Shown here piece by piece: positions 42,866 through 50,809 of a DNA stretch of 64,000 nucleotides. This DNA is from Streptomyces coeruleorubidus. Lineage in GTDB: Bacteria; Actinomycetota; Actinomycetes; Streptomycetales; Streptomycetaceae. The position numbers and the translations under genes are program-made. Numbering within the stretch: the first letter of the stretch is position 1; the number at the start of each line of letters is the position of its first letter. Under the pieces are notes generated by a model that saw nothing but the letters and a program-made list of their open reading frames with translations, was not told the origin of the DNA and did no database searches. The stretch is from the NCBI RefSeq assembly GCF_008705135.1, contig NZ_CP023694.1:1116001-1180000 (forward strand), given 5' to 3'.

Positions 42866-43372
42866 ATGACCGTGGACGAGCTCGACACCCGCATCCTGCG
42901 GCTGCTGCTGGAGCAGCCGCGCACGAGTGTGCGCGAGTACGCCCGTCTCCTCGGCGTCGCCCGGGGCACGTTGCAGGCCCGGCTCGACCGCCTGGAGCGG
43001 GACGGCGTGATCACCGGCACGGCACCGGCCCTCTCCCCCGCCGCGCTCGGGCATCCGGTGCTCGCGTTCGTGCACATCGAGGTCACCCAGGGCCATCTCG
43101 ACGAGGTGGGCGACGCGCTGGCGGCGGTGCCCGAGATCGTCGAGGCGTTCTCCATCACGGGCGGCGGGGATCTGCTCACCCGGGTCGTGGCGCGGGACAA
43201 CGCGCATCTGGAGGATGTGGTCCAGAAGCTGATCAGCCTGCCCGGGGTCGTCCGCACCCGCACCGAGATCGCCCTGCGCGAGCGCGTCCCCCACCGGCTG
43301 CTGCCGCTGGTGGAGTCGATCGGCCGCGCGGCCGGGCCTGACCCCCGGCGACCTAGGGATCATGGTCTTTGA
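42866..43372 (+). CDS. Lrp/AsnC family regulator
   Basis: A 168-residue regulator. The N-terminal HTH is MTVDELDTRILRLLLEQPRT, SVREYARLLGVARGTLQARL, DRLERDGVITG. The C-terminal RAM/AsnC domain is HPVLAFVHIEVTQGHLDEVG with EIVEAFSITGGGDLLTRVVA and SLPGVVRTRTEIALRERV, where the Gly-rich turn forms the ligand pocket. The ATG at 42866 has GGAGGG 7 nt upstream. It is divergent from the FUSC relic, and its operator motif recurs upstream of the intact FUSC gene. Confidence 0.92.
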   Translation: MTVDELDTRILRLLLEQPRTSVREYARLLGVARGTLQARLDRLERDGVITGTAPALSPAALGHPVLAFVHIEVTQGHLDEVGDALAAVPEIVEAFSITGGGDLLTRVVARDNAHLEDVVQKLISLPGVVRTRTEIALRERVPHRLLPLVESIGRAAGPDPRRPRDHGL

Positions 43373-43384
43373 CATGCTGGAACC

Positions 43385-44080
43385 ATGAGCAGTCTCGGCG
43401 GCATATCGGTCATCTTCGATCTCGACGGAACGCTCGTGGACAGCGAGCCGAACTACTACGAGGCGGGTCGGCAGACCCTCGCCGAGCACGGCGTCCGCGA
43501 CTTCGGCTGGACGGACCACGAGCGGTACGTCGGCATCAGCACGCAGGAGACGGTCGCGGACTGGATCGAGCGGTACGGCCTGCGGGCCTCCGTGGAAGAG
43601 CTGTTCACCGCCAAGAACCGCCGCTATCTGGAACTGGCGCGCAGTTCCACGCGCGCGTACCCCGAAATGCGCAAGTTCGTCGAGTTGCTGGCGGCCGAAG
43701 GCGTGCCCATGGCCGTGGCCTCGGGATCCTCGCCCGAGGCCATCGAGGCGGTGCTGACAGGCACGGGCCTGGACGCCCACCTGCGGACCGTCGTCTCGGC
43801 TGACGAGGTCGCGCACGGCAAGCCGGCTCCCGACGTCTTCCTGGAGGCAGCCCGCCGGCTCGGGGCGGACCCGGCGGCCTGCGTGGTGCTGGAGGACGCC
43901 GCCCCGGGCGCCGCCGCCGCGCACGCGGCGGGGATGCGCTGCGTCGCCCTCCCCTACGTCGCCGCCCAGGCCGACGCACCGGAGTTCGCCACCGCGGGTC
44001 TGCTTCTGCGGGGCGGCCAGGAGGAGTTCACTGCACAAGCCGCATACGACTGGCTCCTGAACTCGGTCGGCCTTTCCTGA
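43385..44080 (+). CDS. HAD family phosphatase (beta-phosphoglucomutase-like)
   Basis: A 231-residue HAD subclass I enzyme with a full motif I, VIFDLDGTLVDSEPNYYEAG. A helical cap follows, then motif II PMAVASGSSPEAIEAVL, the lysine in SADEVAHGKPAPDVFLEAAR and motif IV CVVLEDAAPGAAAAHAAGM. The layout resembles sugar-phosphate phosphatases and beta-phosphoglucomutase. The exact substrate is unknown. The ATG at 43385 lies 12 bp after the Lrp/AsnC stop, so the two may be cotranscribed. Confidence 0.9.
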   Translation: MSSLGGISVIFDLDGTLVDSEPNYYEAGRQTLAEHGVRDFGWTDHERYVGISTQETVADWIERYGLRASVEELFTAKNRRYLELARSSTRAYPEMRKFVELLAAEGVPMAVASGSSPEAIEAVLTGTGLDAHLRTVVSADEVAHGKPAPDVFLEAARRLGADPAACVVLEDAAPGAAAAHAAGMRCVALPYVAAQADAPEFATAGLLLRGGQEEFTAQAAYDWLLNSVGLS

Positions 44081-44100
44081 ACTTCACCCCTCCCGCCCCG

Positions 44101-44129
44101 TTGACGCTCCCCCGTCCCCTCCCTAGGGT
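44101..44129 (+). promoter_or_regulatory. Promoter of the GH127-type gene
   Basis: TTGACG at 44101-44106 and TAGGGT at 44124-44129 are separated by 17 bp, a good vegetative-type promoter. The leader of about 60 nt contains TCGA-TATG-TCGA near 44154-44165, a possible short operator. Confidence 0.65.
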
Positions 44130-44197
44130 CTGGTCGATCATCCGCACAGCGTTCGATATGTCGACCATGAGTACGGTGGACCCTTGGAGGAGCACAC

Positions 44198-47029
44198 ATG
44201 GCACGGCCCGTCTCCAGAAGGACCCTTCTTCAGGCAGCGGCGATCGCCGCTGCCGCGCCCGCGCTCTCCGAGACGACGGCCGGGCGAGCCGCGGCGGCTC
44301 CCGCGGCCGCGGTCGTCGCGGCGGCAGCCATGGACGTCCCGTCCGCCTGGACCGTACGACCGTTCGACCTGGAGGACGTCAGCCTCGGCCGGGGCGTCTT
44401 CGCCGACAAGCGGCAGCTGATGCTGGACCACGCCCGCGGTTACGACGTGAACCGGCTGCTCCAGGTGTTCCGCGCCAACGCCGGTCTCGCCACGGGCGGC
44501 GCGGTCGCCCCCGGCGGCTGGGAGGGGCTGGACGGCGAGGCCAACGGCAATCTGCGGGGCCACTACACCGGCCACTTCCTGACCATGCTGGCGCAGGCGT
44601 ACCGCGGCACGAAGGAACGGGTGTTCGCCGACCGGATCGGCACCATGGTCGGGGCGCTGACCGAGGTGCGCGCGGCGCTGCGGCGTGACCCGGCGGTGCT
44701 GAGCGTCGCCGGCAGGTTCGGGACCGCCGCGGATCAGGTGCGCGGCTCCTACCAGTACGTGGATCTGCCGGCGGCCGTGCTCGGCGGGGCCTCGGCGATC
44801 ACGCTGTCCGTCTGGGTGCGGCCCACGCACGACGCGAACTGGACCCGTGTCTTCGACTTCGGGAACGACACCACCCGTTACCTGTATCTGGCCGCCCGCA
44901 ACCAGGCCGGAGTGCCGCGCTTCGCCATCACCACGTCGGGTCCCGGCGGCGAGCAGGCCCTCGACGGCACGGCCGCGCTGCCGCTGAACCAGTGGAGCCA
45001 CCTCGCCGTCACGATCGCGGGCGGTACCGGCACGCTCTACGTCAACGGCACCGCCGTCGCGCGGAACACCTCGATGAGCCTCACCCCGGCGGCCCTCGGC
45101 ACGCTGAAGAACAACTGGCTCGGCCGCTCGAACTTCTCCGCCGACCCGGTCTTCGCGGGCGCCTTCGAGGAGTTCAACGTCTTCTCGCGGGCGCTGACCG
45201 CCGCCGAGATCACCGATCTGCAGAGCCGCCGGGCCGCCGAGGCCTCGACGGGCCGGGGCGACCTGGCGTCGTACGCCTTCGACGAGACGGCGGGCGGAAG
45301 CTTCGCGGACGCCTCCGGCCGGGGCCTGACCGCCACCCTGCACCGCACCTGGGGCGGACCCAGCCACCCCGGGTTCCTCGCGGCGTACCCGGAGACGCAG
45401 TTCATCGAACTGGAGTCGAGGACCACCCCCGACTACACCAAGGTGTGGGCGCCGTACTACACCGCGCACAAGATCCTCAGGGGTCTGCTCGACGCGTACA
45501 CCGCCACGGACGACGACCGGGCCCTCGACCTCGCGTCCGGCATGTGCGACTGGATGTACGCGCGGCTGTCCAAACTGCCGGAGTCCACGCTCCAGCGGAT
45601 GTGGGGGATCTTCTCCAGCGGCGAGTTCGGCGGCATCGTCGAGGCGATCTGCGACCTGCACACGATCACCGGCAAGGCCGAACACCTCGCGCTGGCCAAG
45701 CTGTTCGACCTCGACCGGCTGATCGACGCCTGCGCGGCGAACACCGACGTCCTCGACGGGCTGCACGCCAACCAGCACATCCCGATCTTCACCGGGTACG
45801 TGCGGCTCTACGACGAGACGGGCGAGGAGCGCTACCTCACGTCGGCGAAGAACTTCTGGGACATGGTCGTACCGCACCGCATGTACGGCATCGGCGGCAC
45901 CAGCACCCAGGAGTTCTGGAAGGCCCGGGACGTGATCGCGGGCACGATCGGCGCGACCACCGCGGAGACCTGCTGCGCGTACAACATGCTCAAGCTGAGC
46001 CGGACCCTGTTCTTCCACGATCAGGACCCGAAGTACATGGACTACTACGAGCGTGCCCTGTACAACCAGGTGCTCGGTTCGAAGCAGGACAAGCCGGACG
46101 CGGAGAAGCCGCTCGTCACGTACTTCATCGGGCTGACGCCCGGTCACGTCCGGGACTACACGCCCAAGCAGGGCACGACCTGCTGCGAGGGCACCGGCAT
46201 GGAGAGCGCCACGAAGTACCAGGACTCGGTGTACTTCGCGAAGTCCGACGGCAGCGCCCTGTACGTCAATCTGTACAGCCCGTCCACGCTGACCTGGGCC
46301 GAGAAGGGTGTCACGGTCACGCAGACCACCCGCTATCCGCAGGAGCAGGGCAGCACCCTGGCCTTCGGAGGCCGTCGTGCCGCCTTCACGCTGCGGCTGC
46401 GGGTGCCGTCGTGGGCGACCGCCGGGTTCCGGGTGACCGTCAACGGGCGTGCGGTGTCCGGGACTCCGAAGCCCGGGAGCTACTTCGACGTGTCGCGGAC
46501 CTGGCGGGCCGGTGACACCGTCCGCATCGCCATGCCGTTCCGGACGCGGGTGGAGAAGGCCCTCGACGACCCGTCGCTGCAAACGCTGTTCCACGGCCCG
46601 GTCAACCTGGTCGCCCGCGACGCCGCGACGGAGTACCTGAAGGTCGGGCTGTACGGCCGTGCCGGACTGTCCGGCGATCTGTCGCACTCCCTCGCACCGG
46701 TGCCGGGCAAGCCGCTGCACTTCACGCTGGACGGGAGGGAGTGGGCGCCGTTCGCCGAGGGGACGGAGGATCCGACGCACGCCTACTTCCGGCGCTCGGA
46801 GCCGAAGGTCGTCTTCGGCGGCCGGGACTCGGGCGTCGCCAACCCGGCGAAGCCGGAGGGCACCACGCTGCTGGACGAGGTCTGGGCGGGCGCGCCGTTC
46901 CGTAACAAGGGGGCGCTGGTGGCACGGGTGCGGTCCACGGTGGACGCGTGGGTGACGGCCGGGCTGCTGAGCAGGGCGGACGGCGACAAGGTGGTGAGCA
47001 CGGCGGGCGCGGCCTCGTACCGGCCTTGA
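44198..47029 (+). CDS. Secreted GH127-type beta-L-arabinofuranosidase with inserted LamG domain
   Basis: A 943-residue exported enzyme. A Tat-like signal (SRRTLLQAAAIAAAAPAL) is followed by the alpha/alpha-barrel start (PFDLEDVSLGRGVFADKRQL, NLRGHYTGHFLTMLAQAY; residues 50-163). A LamG lectin-like domain at about 165-390 (YVDLPAAVLGGASAITLSVW, LNQWSHLAVTIAGGTGTLYV) interrupts the barrel, which resumes at TQFIELESRTTPDYTKVWAP. The zinc-thiolate centre of GH127 is recognisable as Glu590/Cys592 (TTAETCCAYNM) and Cys662/Cys663 (GTTCCEGTG). It would release L-arabinose from plant glycans. The ATG at 44198 follows TTGGAGGAG. Confidence 0.9.
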   Translation: MARPVSRRTLLQAAAIAAAAPALSETTAGRAAAAPAAAVVAAAAMDVPSAWTVRPFDLEDVSLGRGVFADKRQLMLDHARGYDVNRLLQVFRANAGLATGGAVAPGGWEGLDGEANGNLRGHYTGHFLTMLAQAYRGTKERVFADRIGTMVGALTEVRAALRRDPAVLSVAGRFGTAADQVRGSYQYVDLPAAVLGGASAITLSVWVRPTHDANWTRVFDFGNDTTRYLYLAARNQAGVPRFAITTSGPGGEQALDGTAALPLNQWSHLAVTIAGGTGTLYVNGTAVARNTSMSLTPAALGTLKNNWLGRSNFSADPVFAGAFEEFNVFSRALTAAEITDLQSRRAAEASTGRGDLASYAFDETAGGSFADASGRGLTATLHRTWGGPSHPGFLAAYPETQFIELESRTTPDYTKVWAPYYTAHKILRGLLDAYTATDDDRALDLASGMCDWMYARLSKLPESTLQRMWGIFSSGEFGGIVEAICDLHTITGKAEHLALAKLFDLDRLIDACAANTDVLDGLHANQHIPIFTGYVRLYDETGEERYLTSAKNFWDMVVPHRMYGIGGTSTQEFWKARDVIAGTIGATTAETCCAYNMLKLSRTLFFHDQDPKYMDYYERALYNQVLGSKQDKPDAEKPLVTYFIGLTPGHVRDYTPKQGTTCCEGTGMESATKYQDSVYFAKSDGSALYVNLYSPSTLTWAEKGVTVTQTTRYPQEQGSTLAFGGRRAAFTLRLRVPSWATAGFRVTVNGRAVSGTPKPGSYFDVSRTWRAGDTVRIAMPFRTRVEKALDDPSLQTLFHGPVNLVARDAATEYLKVGLYGRAGLSGDLSHSLAPVPGKPLHFTLDGREWAPFAEGTEDPTHAYFRRSEPKVVFGGRDSGVANPAKPEGTTLLDEVWAGAPFRNKGALVARVRSTVDAWVTAGLLSRADGDKVVSTAGAASYRP

Positions 47030-47041
47030 GCCTTTCCGGCC

Positions 47042-47074
47042 GGTCCGGTGCCGTACCACCCTCGGCACCGGACC
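47042..47074 (+). terminator. Stem-loop terminator after the GH127-type gene
   Basis: A perfect 12-bp stem, GGTCCGGTGCCG paired with CGGCACCGGACC, with a 9-nt loop begins 13 bp after the stop codon. An AT-rich stretch with six T follows about 18 bp later. Confidence 0.8.
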
Positions 47075-47170
47075 CGGTCGGTTCACAAAATTTTTTGCGG
47101 CAGCGGTGATTGTTTCGCCCCTGGCATCCGTACCTCCTGGCGTTGGGCCGTTCATATCCCAGGAGGCACG

Positions 47171-47935
47171 ATGCGCATCTCGCGCAGCACGGCAGGAACC
47201 GCGTTCGTGGGCGGTGCGTTGATCCTTACGCTCACCGCGCTCGCCTACCCGAGCATGCTGGGCGTGCAGAACACGGCTTCCGGCCAGGACCGCATCATCG
47301 CCAACACGCAGTACGGTCCGCTGACCGAGGCGGACCGCGACTTCGTGGTGAAGGTGCGCGCGGCCGGACTGTGGGAGTACCCGCTGGGCAACCTGGTGCT
47401 CCAGCGGGGCACGACGCCGGAGATGAAGGAGGCAGGCGAGCATCTGATCGTCGGACACGGCCGGCTCGACAGCACCGCCCGCAGGATCTCCCTCGAACTG
47501 GGCATCACCCTGCCCAACGAGCCGTCGCCGCAGCAACAGCAGTTCGTGGCGACGGCGGAGGGCGCCACCGGCAAGGAGTTCGACTCCACGGCGGTGAACA
47601 TCATGCGTGTCGCGCACGGCGGCATCTTCCCGACGGTTGCCAAGATCCGGGCGACCACCCGGAACAGCCTCGTGCGGGAGCTCGCCGACCAGACCAACGA
47701 CACCGTGCTCGACCACATCTCGGTCCTGGAGAAGACCGGCATGGTCAACCAGGAGCAGGTCAGCTTCCAGATCACCGCCCCGCCCAAGATGCCCCAGGAA
47801 CAGGTGACGCCGCCGGCCCCGCAGGCGGGTGCGCCGGTCCGGGTGCTGGAGATCCCCGAGAACCTGAAGGATCTGGAGACGGTGGCTCCCAATCCGTCCT
47901 ACGCGCAGCCGCAGCCGTCCCCGTCGGCCGGCTGA
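47171..47935 (+). CDS. Secreted DUF4142 (ferritin-like) protein
   Basis: A 254-residue exported protein. The signal anchor (AGTAFVGGALILTLTALAYP) is followed by a four-helix DUF4142 domain: LTEADRDFVVKVRAAGLWEY, MKEAGEHLIVGHGRLDSTAR, FVATAEGATGKEFDSTAVNI and MRVAHGGIFPTVAKI with LADQTNDTVLDHISVLEK. A Pro/Gln-rich tail ends the protein. The function of this family is unknown. The ATG at 47171 has AGGAGG 5 nt upstream. Confidence 0.85.
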   Translation: MRISRSTAGTAFVGGALILTLTALAYPSMLGVQNTASGQDRIIANTQYGPLTEADRDFVVKVRAAGLWEYPLGNLVLQRGTTPEMKEAGEHLIVGHGRLDSTARRISLELGITLPNEPSPQQQQFVATAEGATGKEFDSTAVNIMRVAHGGIFPTVAKIRATTRNSLVRELADQTNDTVLDHISVLEKTGMVNQEQVSFQITAPPKMPQEQVTPPAPQAGAPVRVLEIPENLKDLETVAPNPSYAQPQPSPSAG

Positions 47936-47995
47936 ACCAGAGACCGGGCGGGGGCCGCGCTCCGGCGGCGGCCCCTAGGCCGGACAGGCCCTGGG

Positions 47996-48787
47996 CTACG
48001 AACGTCGGCGCGGCTTGCCGCGCTTGCCGCCCTTGGGGGTGCCGCGCCCGCTCCGACCGGCCGACTGGCCACCCTTGCCTGTGGGCTTCGCTGCCGCCGG
48101 CCTCCCGGCCGCCGACTCCCCAGGCACCGGCTTTCGCCGGGCGCCGCCCTTGGGATTCCCCTCCGGATGAGCCGGCCTGCGGCCGCGCGTGCTGTTGACC
48201 GTGCGGCCGCGGACGATGCCGATGAAGTCCTCCACCTCGTCCGTGGTCGCGTCCTCGGGCCAGGCCAGGGCCACGCTCGACTCGGGGGCGTCCTTGAGGG
48301 GACGGTGCGTGAGGTCCTTGCGGTGGTGGAGGCGGGCGAGCGACAGGGGGACGATGAGCACGCCGATCCCCGCCGCGACCAGTTCGACGGCGTCGGCCGT
48401 GGTGGCGGGGCGTTCGAAGGCGGGCCGTCCGGGGAGGTTCTCCCAGTCGAGGACGTCGTCCAGGGGGTGCAGCACGATGTCGTCGGAGAGGTCCTCCGGG
48501 GAGACCTCGTCGACGGCCGTGACCAGGTGGTCCTTGGGCACCACGACGACCGTCTGCTCGGTGTAGAGCGGGATCGCGCTGAGGACCGTCCGGTCGACGG
48601 GAAGGCGTACGAGGCCCGCGTCGGCGTCCCCGTCCAGCAGCCGCCCGGCCGCCGCTCCGGCCGGCGCCTGCGTCAGGGCCAGCGGGACGTCGGGGTGCCG
48701 CTCGTTCCAGACGCGCACCCACTTGTCGGGCATCACCCCGGGGACGTACACGAGCCGGAACGACGATGATTCTTCCGAGCCTGTCAC
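47996..48787 (-). CDS. LysR substrate-binding-domain protein without an HTH, with a basic C-terminal tail
   Basis: A 263-residue protein whose first 200 residues form a LysR-type effector domain: FRLVYVPGVMPDKWVRVWNE, PLALTQAPAGAAAGRLLDGD, ADAGLVRLPVDRTVLSAIPL, YTEQTVVVVPKDHLVTAVDE and ADAVELVAAGIGVLIVPLSL. The N-terminal winged helix of LysR regulators is absent and the start is too close to the fold to hide one. The last 60 residues or so are rich in Lys, Arg, Gly and Pro (GRGTPKGGKRGKPRRRS), a possible nucleic-acid-binding tail. The GTG at 48787 has TAACCT 12 nt upstream and no ribosome binding site. It is divergent from DUF5997. Confidence 0.8.
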   Translation of the reverse strand: MTGSEESSSFRLVYVPGVMPDKWVRVWNERHPDVPLALTQAPAGAAAGRLLDGDADAGLVRLPVDRTVLSAIPLYTEQTVVVVPKDHLVTAVDEVSPEDLSDDIVLHPLDDVLDWENLPGRPAFERPATTADAVELVAAGIGVLIVPLSLARLHHRKDLTHRPLKDAPESSVALAWPEDATTDEVEDFIGIVRGRTVNSTRGRRPAHPEGNPKGGARRKPVPGESAAGRPAAAKPTGKGGQSAGRSGRGTPKGGKRGKPRRRS

Positions 48788-48805
48788 CCGGCCAGGTTAC
48801 CGGCC

Positions 48806-48842
48806 GTGGTCAGCGGTCGTGGTCAGCGGCTGTGGTCAGCGG
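48806..48842. repeat. 13-bp direct repeats in a divergent promoter region
   Basis: GTGGTCAGCGG occurs at 48806-48816, 48819-48829 and 48832-48842, a strict 13-bp period. The array fills the space between the -10 box of the LysR-like gene (48799-48794) and that of the DUF5997 gene (48859-48864). It could be a cooperative binding site. Confidence 0.75.
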
Positions 48843-48858
48843 TCGCGCACACGCTCGA

Positions 48859-48872
48859 TACCCTGGGCCTCA
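48859..48872 (+). promoter_or_regulatory. Putative leaderless promoter box of the DUF5997 gene
   Basis: TACCCT at 48859-48864 begins 13 nt before the ATG. No ribosome binding site is present. No -35 match is clear, because the repeats occupy that region. Confidence 0.45.
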
Positions 48873-49264
48873 TGACGTCGCACCAGAGCACCCAGACCAT
48901 GAAGCCCGCGACCGCGGCGAAGAAGCTGGGTGTGTACCTCGAGGCCACACCCGCCGAGTTCCGGGAGGGTGTCGTCTCGCGCGCCGAGCTGAACGAGCTC
49001 CAGGCGAACCCGCCGCAGTGGCTTCAGGACCTGCGGAGCAACGGCCCGCACCCCCGCCCGGCGGTCGCGGCGAAGCTCGGCGTCTCCATCGCGGGTCTCG
49101 CCCGCGGCGGCGTCACCGAGCCCCTCACCACCGAGCAGATCGAGACGCTGAAGCAGGAAAGCCCCGAGTGGCTCGAGCGGGAGCGCGCCACCCAGGCGGA
49201 GGTCCGCAAGGAGGCGGAGCGCATCAAGAGGAAGAACGCCGAGCGCGCCGAGCGCAGCGGCTGA
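48872..49264 (+). CDS. DUF5997 family protein
   Basis: A 130-residue soluble protein that I assign to DUF5997. It reads MKPATAAKKLGVYLEATPAE, FREGVVSRAELNELQANPPQ, WLQDLRSNGPHPRPAVAAKL and GVSIAGLARGGVTEPLTTEQ, with a charged helical C-terminus rich in Glu, Lys and Arg. The central VAAKLGVSIAGLARGG resembles a helix-turn-helix. Function is unknown. The pairing with the HTH-less LysR-like gene is suggestive: the two might act together, but this is inference. Confidence 0.8.
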   Translation: MTSHQSTQTMKPATAAKKLGVYLEATPAEFREGVVSRAELNELQANPPQWLQDLRSNGPHPRPAVAAKLGVSIAGLARGGVTEPLTTEQIETLKQESPEWLERERATQAEVRKEAERIKRKNAERAERSG

Positions 49265-49283
49265 CCTCGAACTTTCTCTTACA

Positions 49284-49314
49284 CGGCCCCAACCGGTCCA
49301 TCCGGTTGGGGCCG
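49284..49314 (+). terminator. Strong stem-loop terminator after DUF5997
   Basis: A perfect 13-bp stem, CGGCCCCAACCGG paired with CCGGTTGGGGCCG, with loop TCCAT is followed by CTGTCGTTTTCC. It is a canonical intrinsic terminator. Confidence 0.88.
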
Positions 49315-49369
49315 CTGTCGTTTTCCGGGCCCTGCCACGACCTCGTGTGACCTCGGTGAAATCTTTCAG

Positions 49370-49440
49370 CCATGTCTTGACATGGTGATGAAACGATCCG
49401 TAGCTTGGCCGATCATTTAGATTCGTGAAGTTGGTTCACG
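49370..49440 (+). promoter_or_regulatory. Promoter and two palindromes of the glucarate operon
   Basis: TTGACA (49377-49382), an 18-bp spacer and TAGCTT (49401-49406) form a good promoter. CCATGTC-TT-GACATGG (49370-49385) is a perfect 7-2-7 palindrome over the -35 box. CGTGAA-GTTGG-TTCACG (49424-49440) is a perfect 6-5-6 palindrome just after the start point. Both are candidate repressor sites, but no regulator gene is adjacent. Confidence 0.68.
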
Positions 49441-49459
49441 GATATGAACGGAGGCATCC

Positions 49460-50809
49460 ATGCGGGATCGCCGACGCTGTATCGATATGCGGCTCCGCCG
49501 CGGGCGCCGCCTGGCCGCCGCACTCGCCACCTCGGGGCTCCTGTTCGGAACGGCCGCCTGCGGCTCCGGTTCCGGCAGCGCCCGGGCCGGCGATCCGAAC
49601 ACGCTGGAGGTGTGGACCCGGAGCGATCCGGATTCCGCCCAGACCTACAAGCGGGTGTTCGCCGCCTTCACCGAGAAGACCGGCATCAAGATCGACTACC
49701 AGCCGGTCATGAACTTCGACCAGCAGTTGCAGAGCCGCGCGTCCACCAAGGACCTGCCGGACGTCATGATCAACGACACGGCCCTGATGGGCAGTTACCA
49801 GGGCCAGGGCCTGCTCAAGCCCGTCACACCGGCCTCGATCGCCGGACACGGCGAGATCACCGCCAAGTCCTGGTCGTCCACCGTGGGCCGCGACGGCCGG
49901 CACTACGGCATCCCGTACTCCCGCCAGGCCATGACGCTGTTCGTCCGCAAGGACTGGCGCGAGAAGCTCGGCCTGCCGCAGCCCAAGACCTGGCAGGACA
50001 CGCTCGCCCTCGCCAAGGCCTTCGCCACCCGCGACCCGGACGGGGACGGCAAAAGGGACACGTACGGCATGGTCGTGCCCGGCAGCGCGCAGAACGGCTA
50101 TGTCGCATGGTGGGGCGCGAGCTGGCTGTGGCAGGGCGGCGTGCGGATCGTCGAGAAGGAGGGCACCGGTTACCGGCCCGCCATGGACTCGGCGGCCGCC
50201 CTGCGCACCGTCACCTGGATGAAGGACAACCTCTTCTGCGGTGACAACGGTGTCATCCAGCCCAGCGCCCTCACCTCCGTCACCGCGAACACCACCAACT
50301 TCCAGGACGGCAACGCCGGGATGTACCTCACCGGCCCGTACAACATCTCCACGTTCGACAAGGCGCTCGGCAAGGCCACGTACGAGGTGCTGCCCGCCCC
50401 TGCGGGCCCGGCCGGGAACGACGTGCTGGCCGACGGCGAGAACATCTACTTCGGCGCCAGGACCGGGAAGGCGAAGCAGGAGCAGGCGCTGGCCGCGTTC
50501 CTGATCTCCCCCGAGGGCCAGACGCTCGCCATGACCGGCGACCACCAGCCCGTCGTGCGGATCCCCGTCAACTCCACGCTGGACGCGGCGAAAGTGCGGG
50601 GCGACGCGCGCTGGAGCGTCGTGCAGAAGGCGTACGAGGACGACTCGCAGCAGTTCCCCAACGCACCGGACTGGGCCCCGATCAAGCAGGACACGGCCGA
50701 TTCCCTCAACGCCCTGTTCACGTACTGCGGCAGTGACGTCAAGGCCGGTCTCAAGGAACTCAACGACACCCTCGCCGGTGACCTCAAGGACCAGGACCTG
50801 TTGAAATGA
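49460..50809 (+). CDS. ABC transporter sugar-type solute-binding lipoprotein
   Basis: A 449-residue family 1 extracellular binding protein. The lipobox LLFGTAACGSG follows a basic N-terminus. The fold has the usual segments NTLEVWTRSDPDSAQTYKRV, FAAFTEKTGIKIDYQPVMNF, DLPDVMINDTALMGSYQGQG and YGIPYSRQAMTLFVRKDWRE, and late NAGMYLTGPYNISTFDKALG. The ATG at 49460 has GGAGG 6 nt upstream. Downstream genes indicate that it captures D-glucarate, galactarate or a related aldarate. Its stop overlaps the first permease gene (ATGA). Confidence 0.9.
   Translation: MRDRRRCIDMRLRRGRRLAAALATSGLLFGTAACGSGSGSARAGDPNTLEVWTRSDPDSAQTYKRVFAAFTEKTGIKIDYQPVMNFDQQLQSRASTKDLPDVMINDTALMGSYQGQGLLKPVTPASIAGHGEITAKSWSSTVGRDGRHYGIPYSRQAMTLFVRKDWREKLGLPQPKTWQDTLALAKAFATRDPDGDGKRDTYGMVVPGSAQNGYVAWWGASWLWQGGVRIVEKEGTGYRPAMDSAAALRTVTWMKDNLFCGDNGVIQPSALTSVTANTTNFQDGNAGMYLTGPYNISTFDKALGKATYEVLPAPAGPAGNDVLADGENIYFGARTGKAKQEQALAAFLISPEGQTLAMTGDHQPVVRIPVNSTLDAAKVRGDARWSVVQKAYEDDSQQFPNAPDWAPIKQDTADSLNALFTYCGSDVKAGLKELNDTLAGDLKDQDLLK

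Noticed and set aside
44138..47716. A minus-strand open frame of nearly 1200 codons across the GH127-type and DUF4142 genes
   Set aside because: The plus strand carries a complete signal peptide, LamG domain and zinc-site Cys residues, so the minus frame is a shadow.
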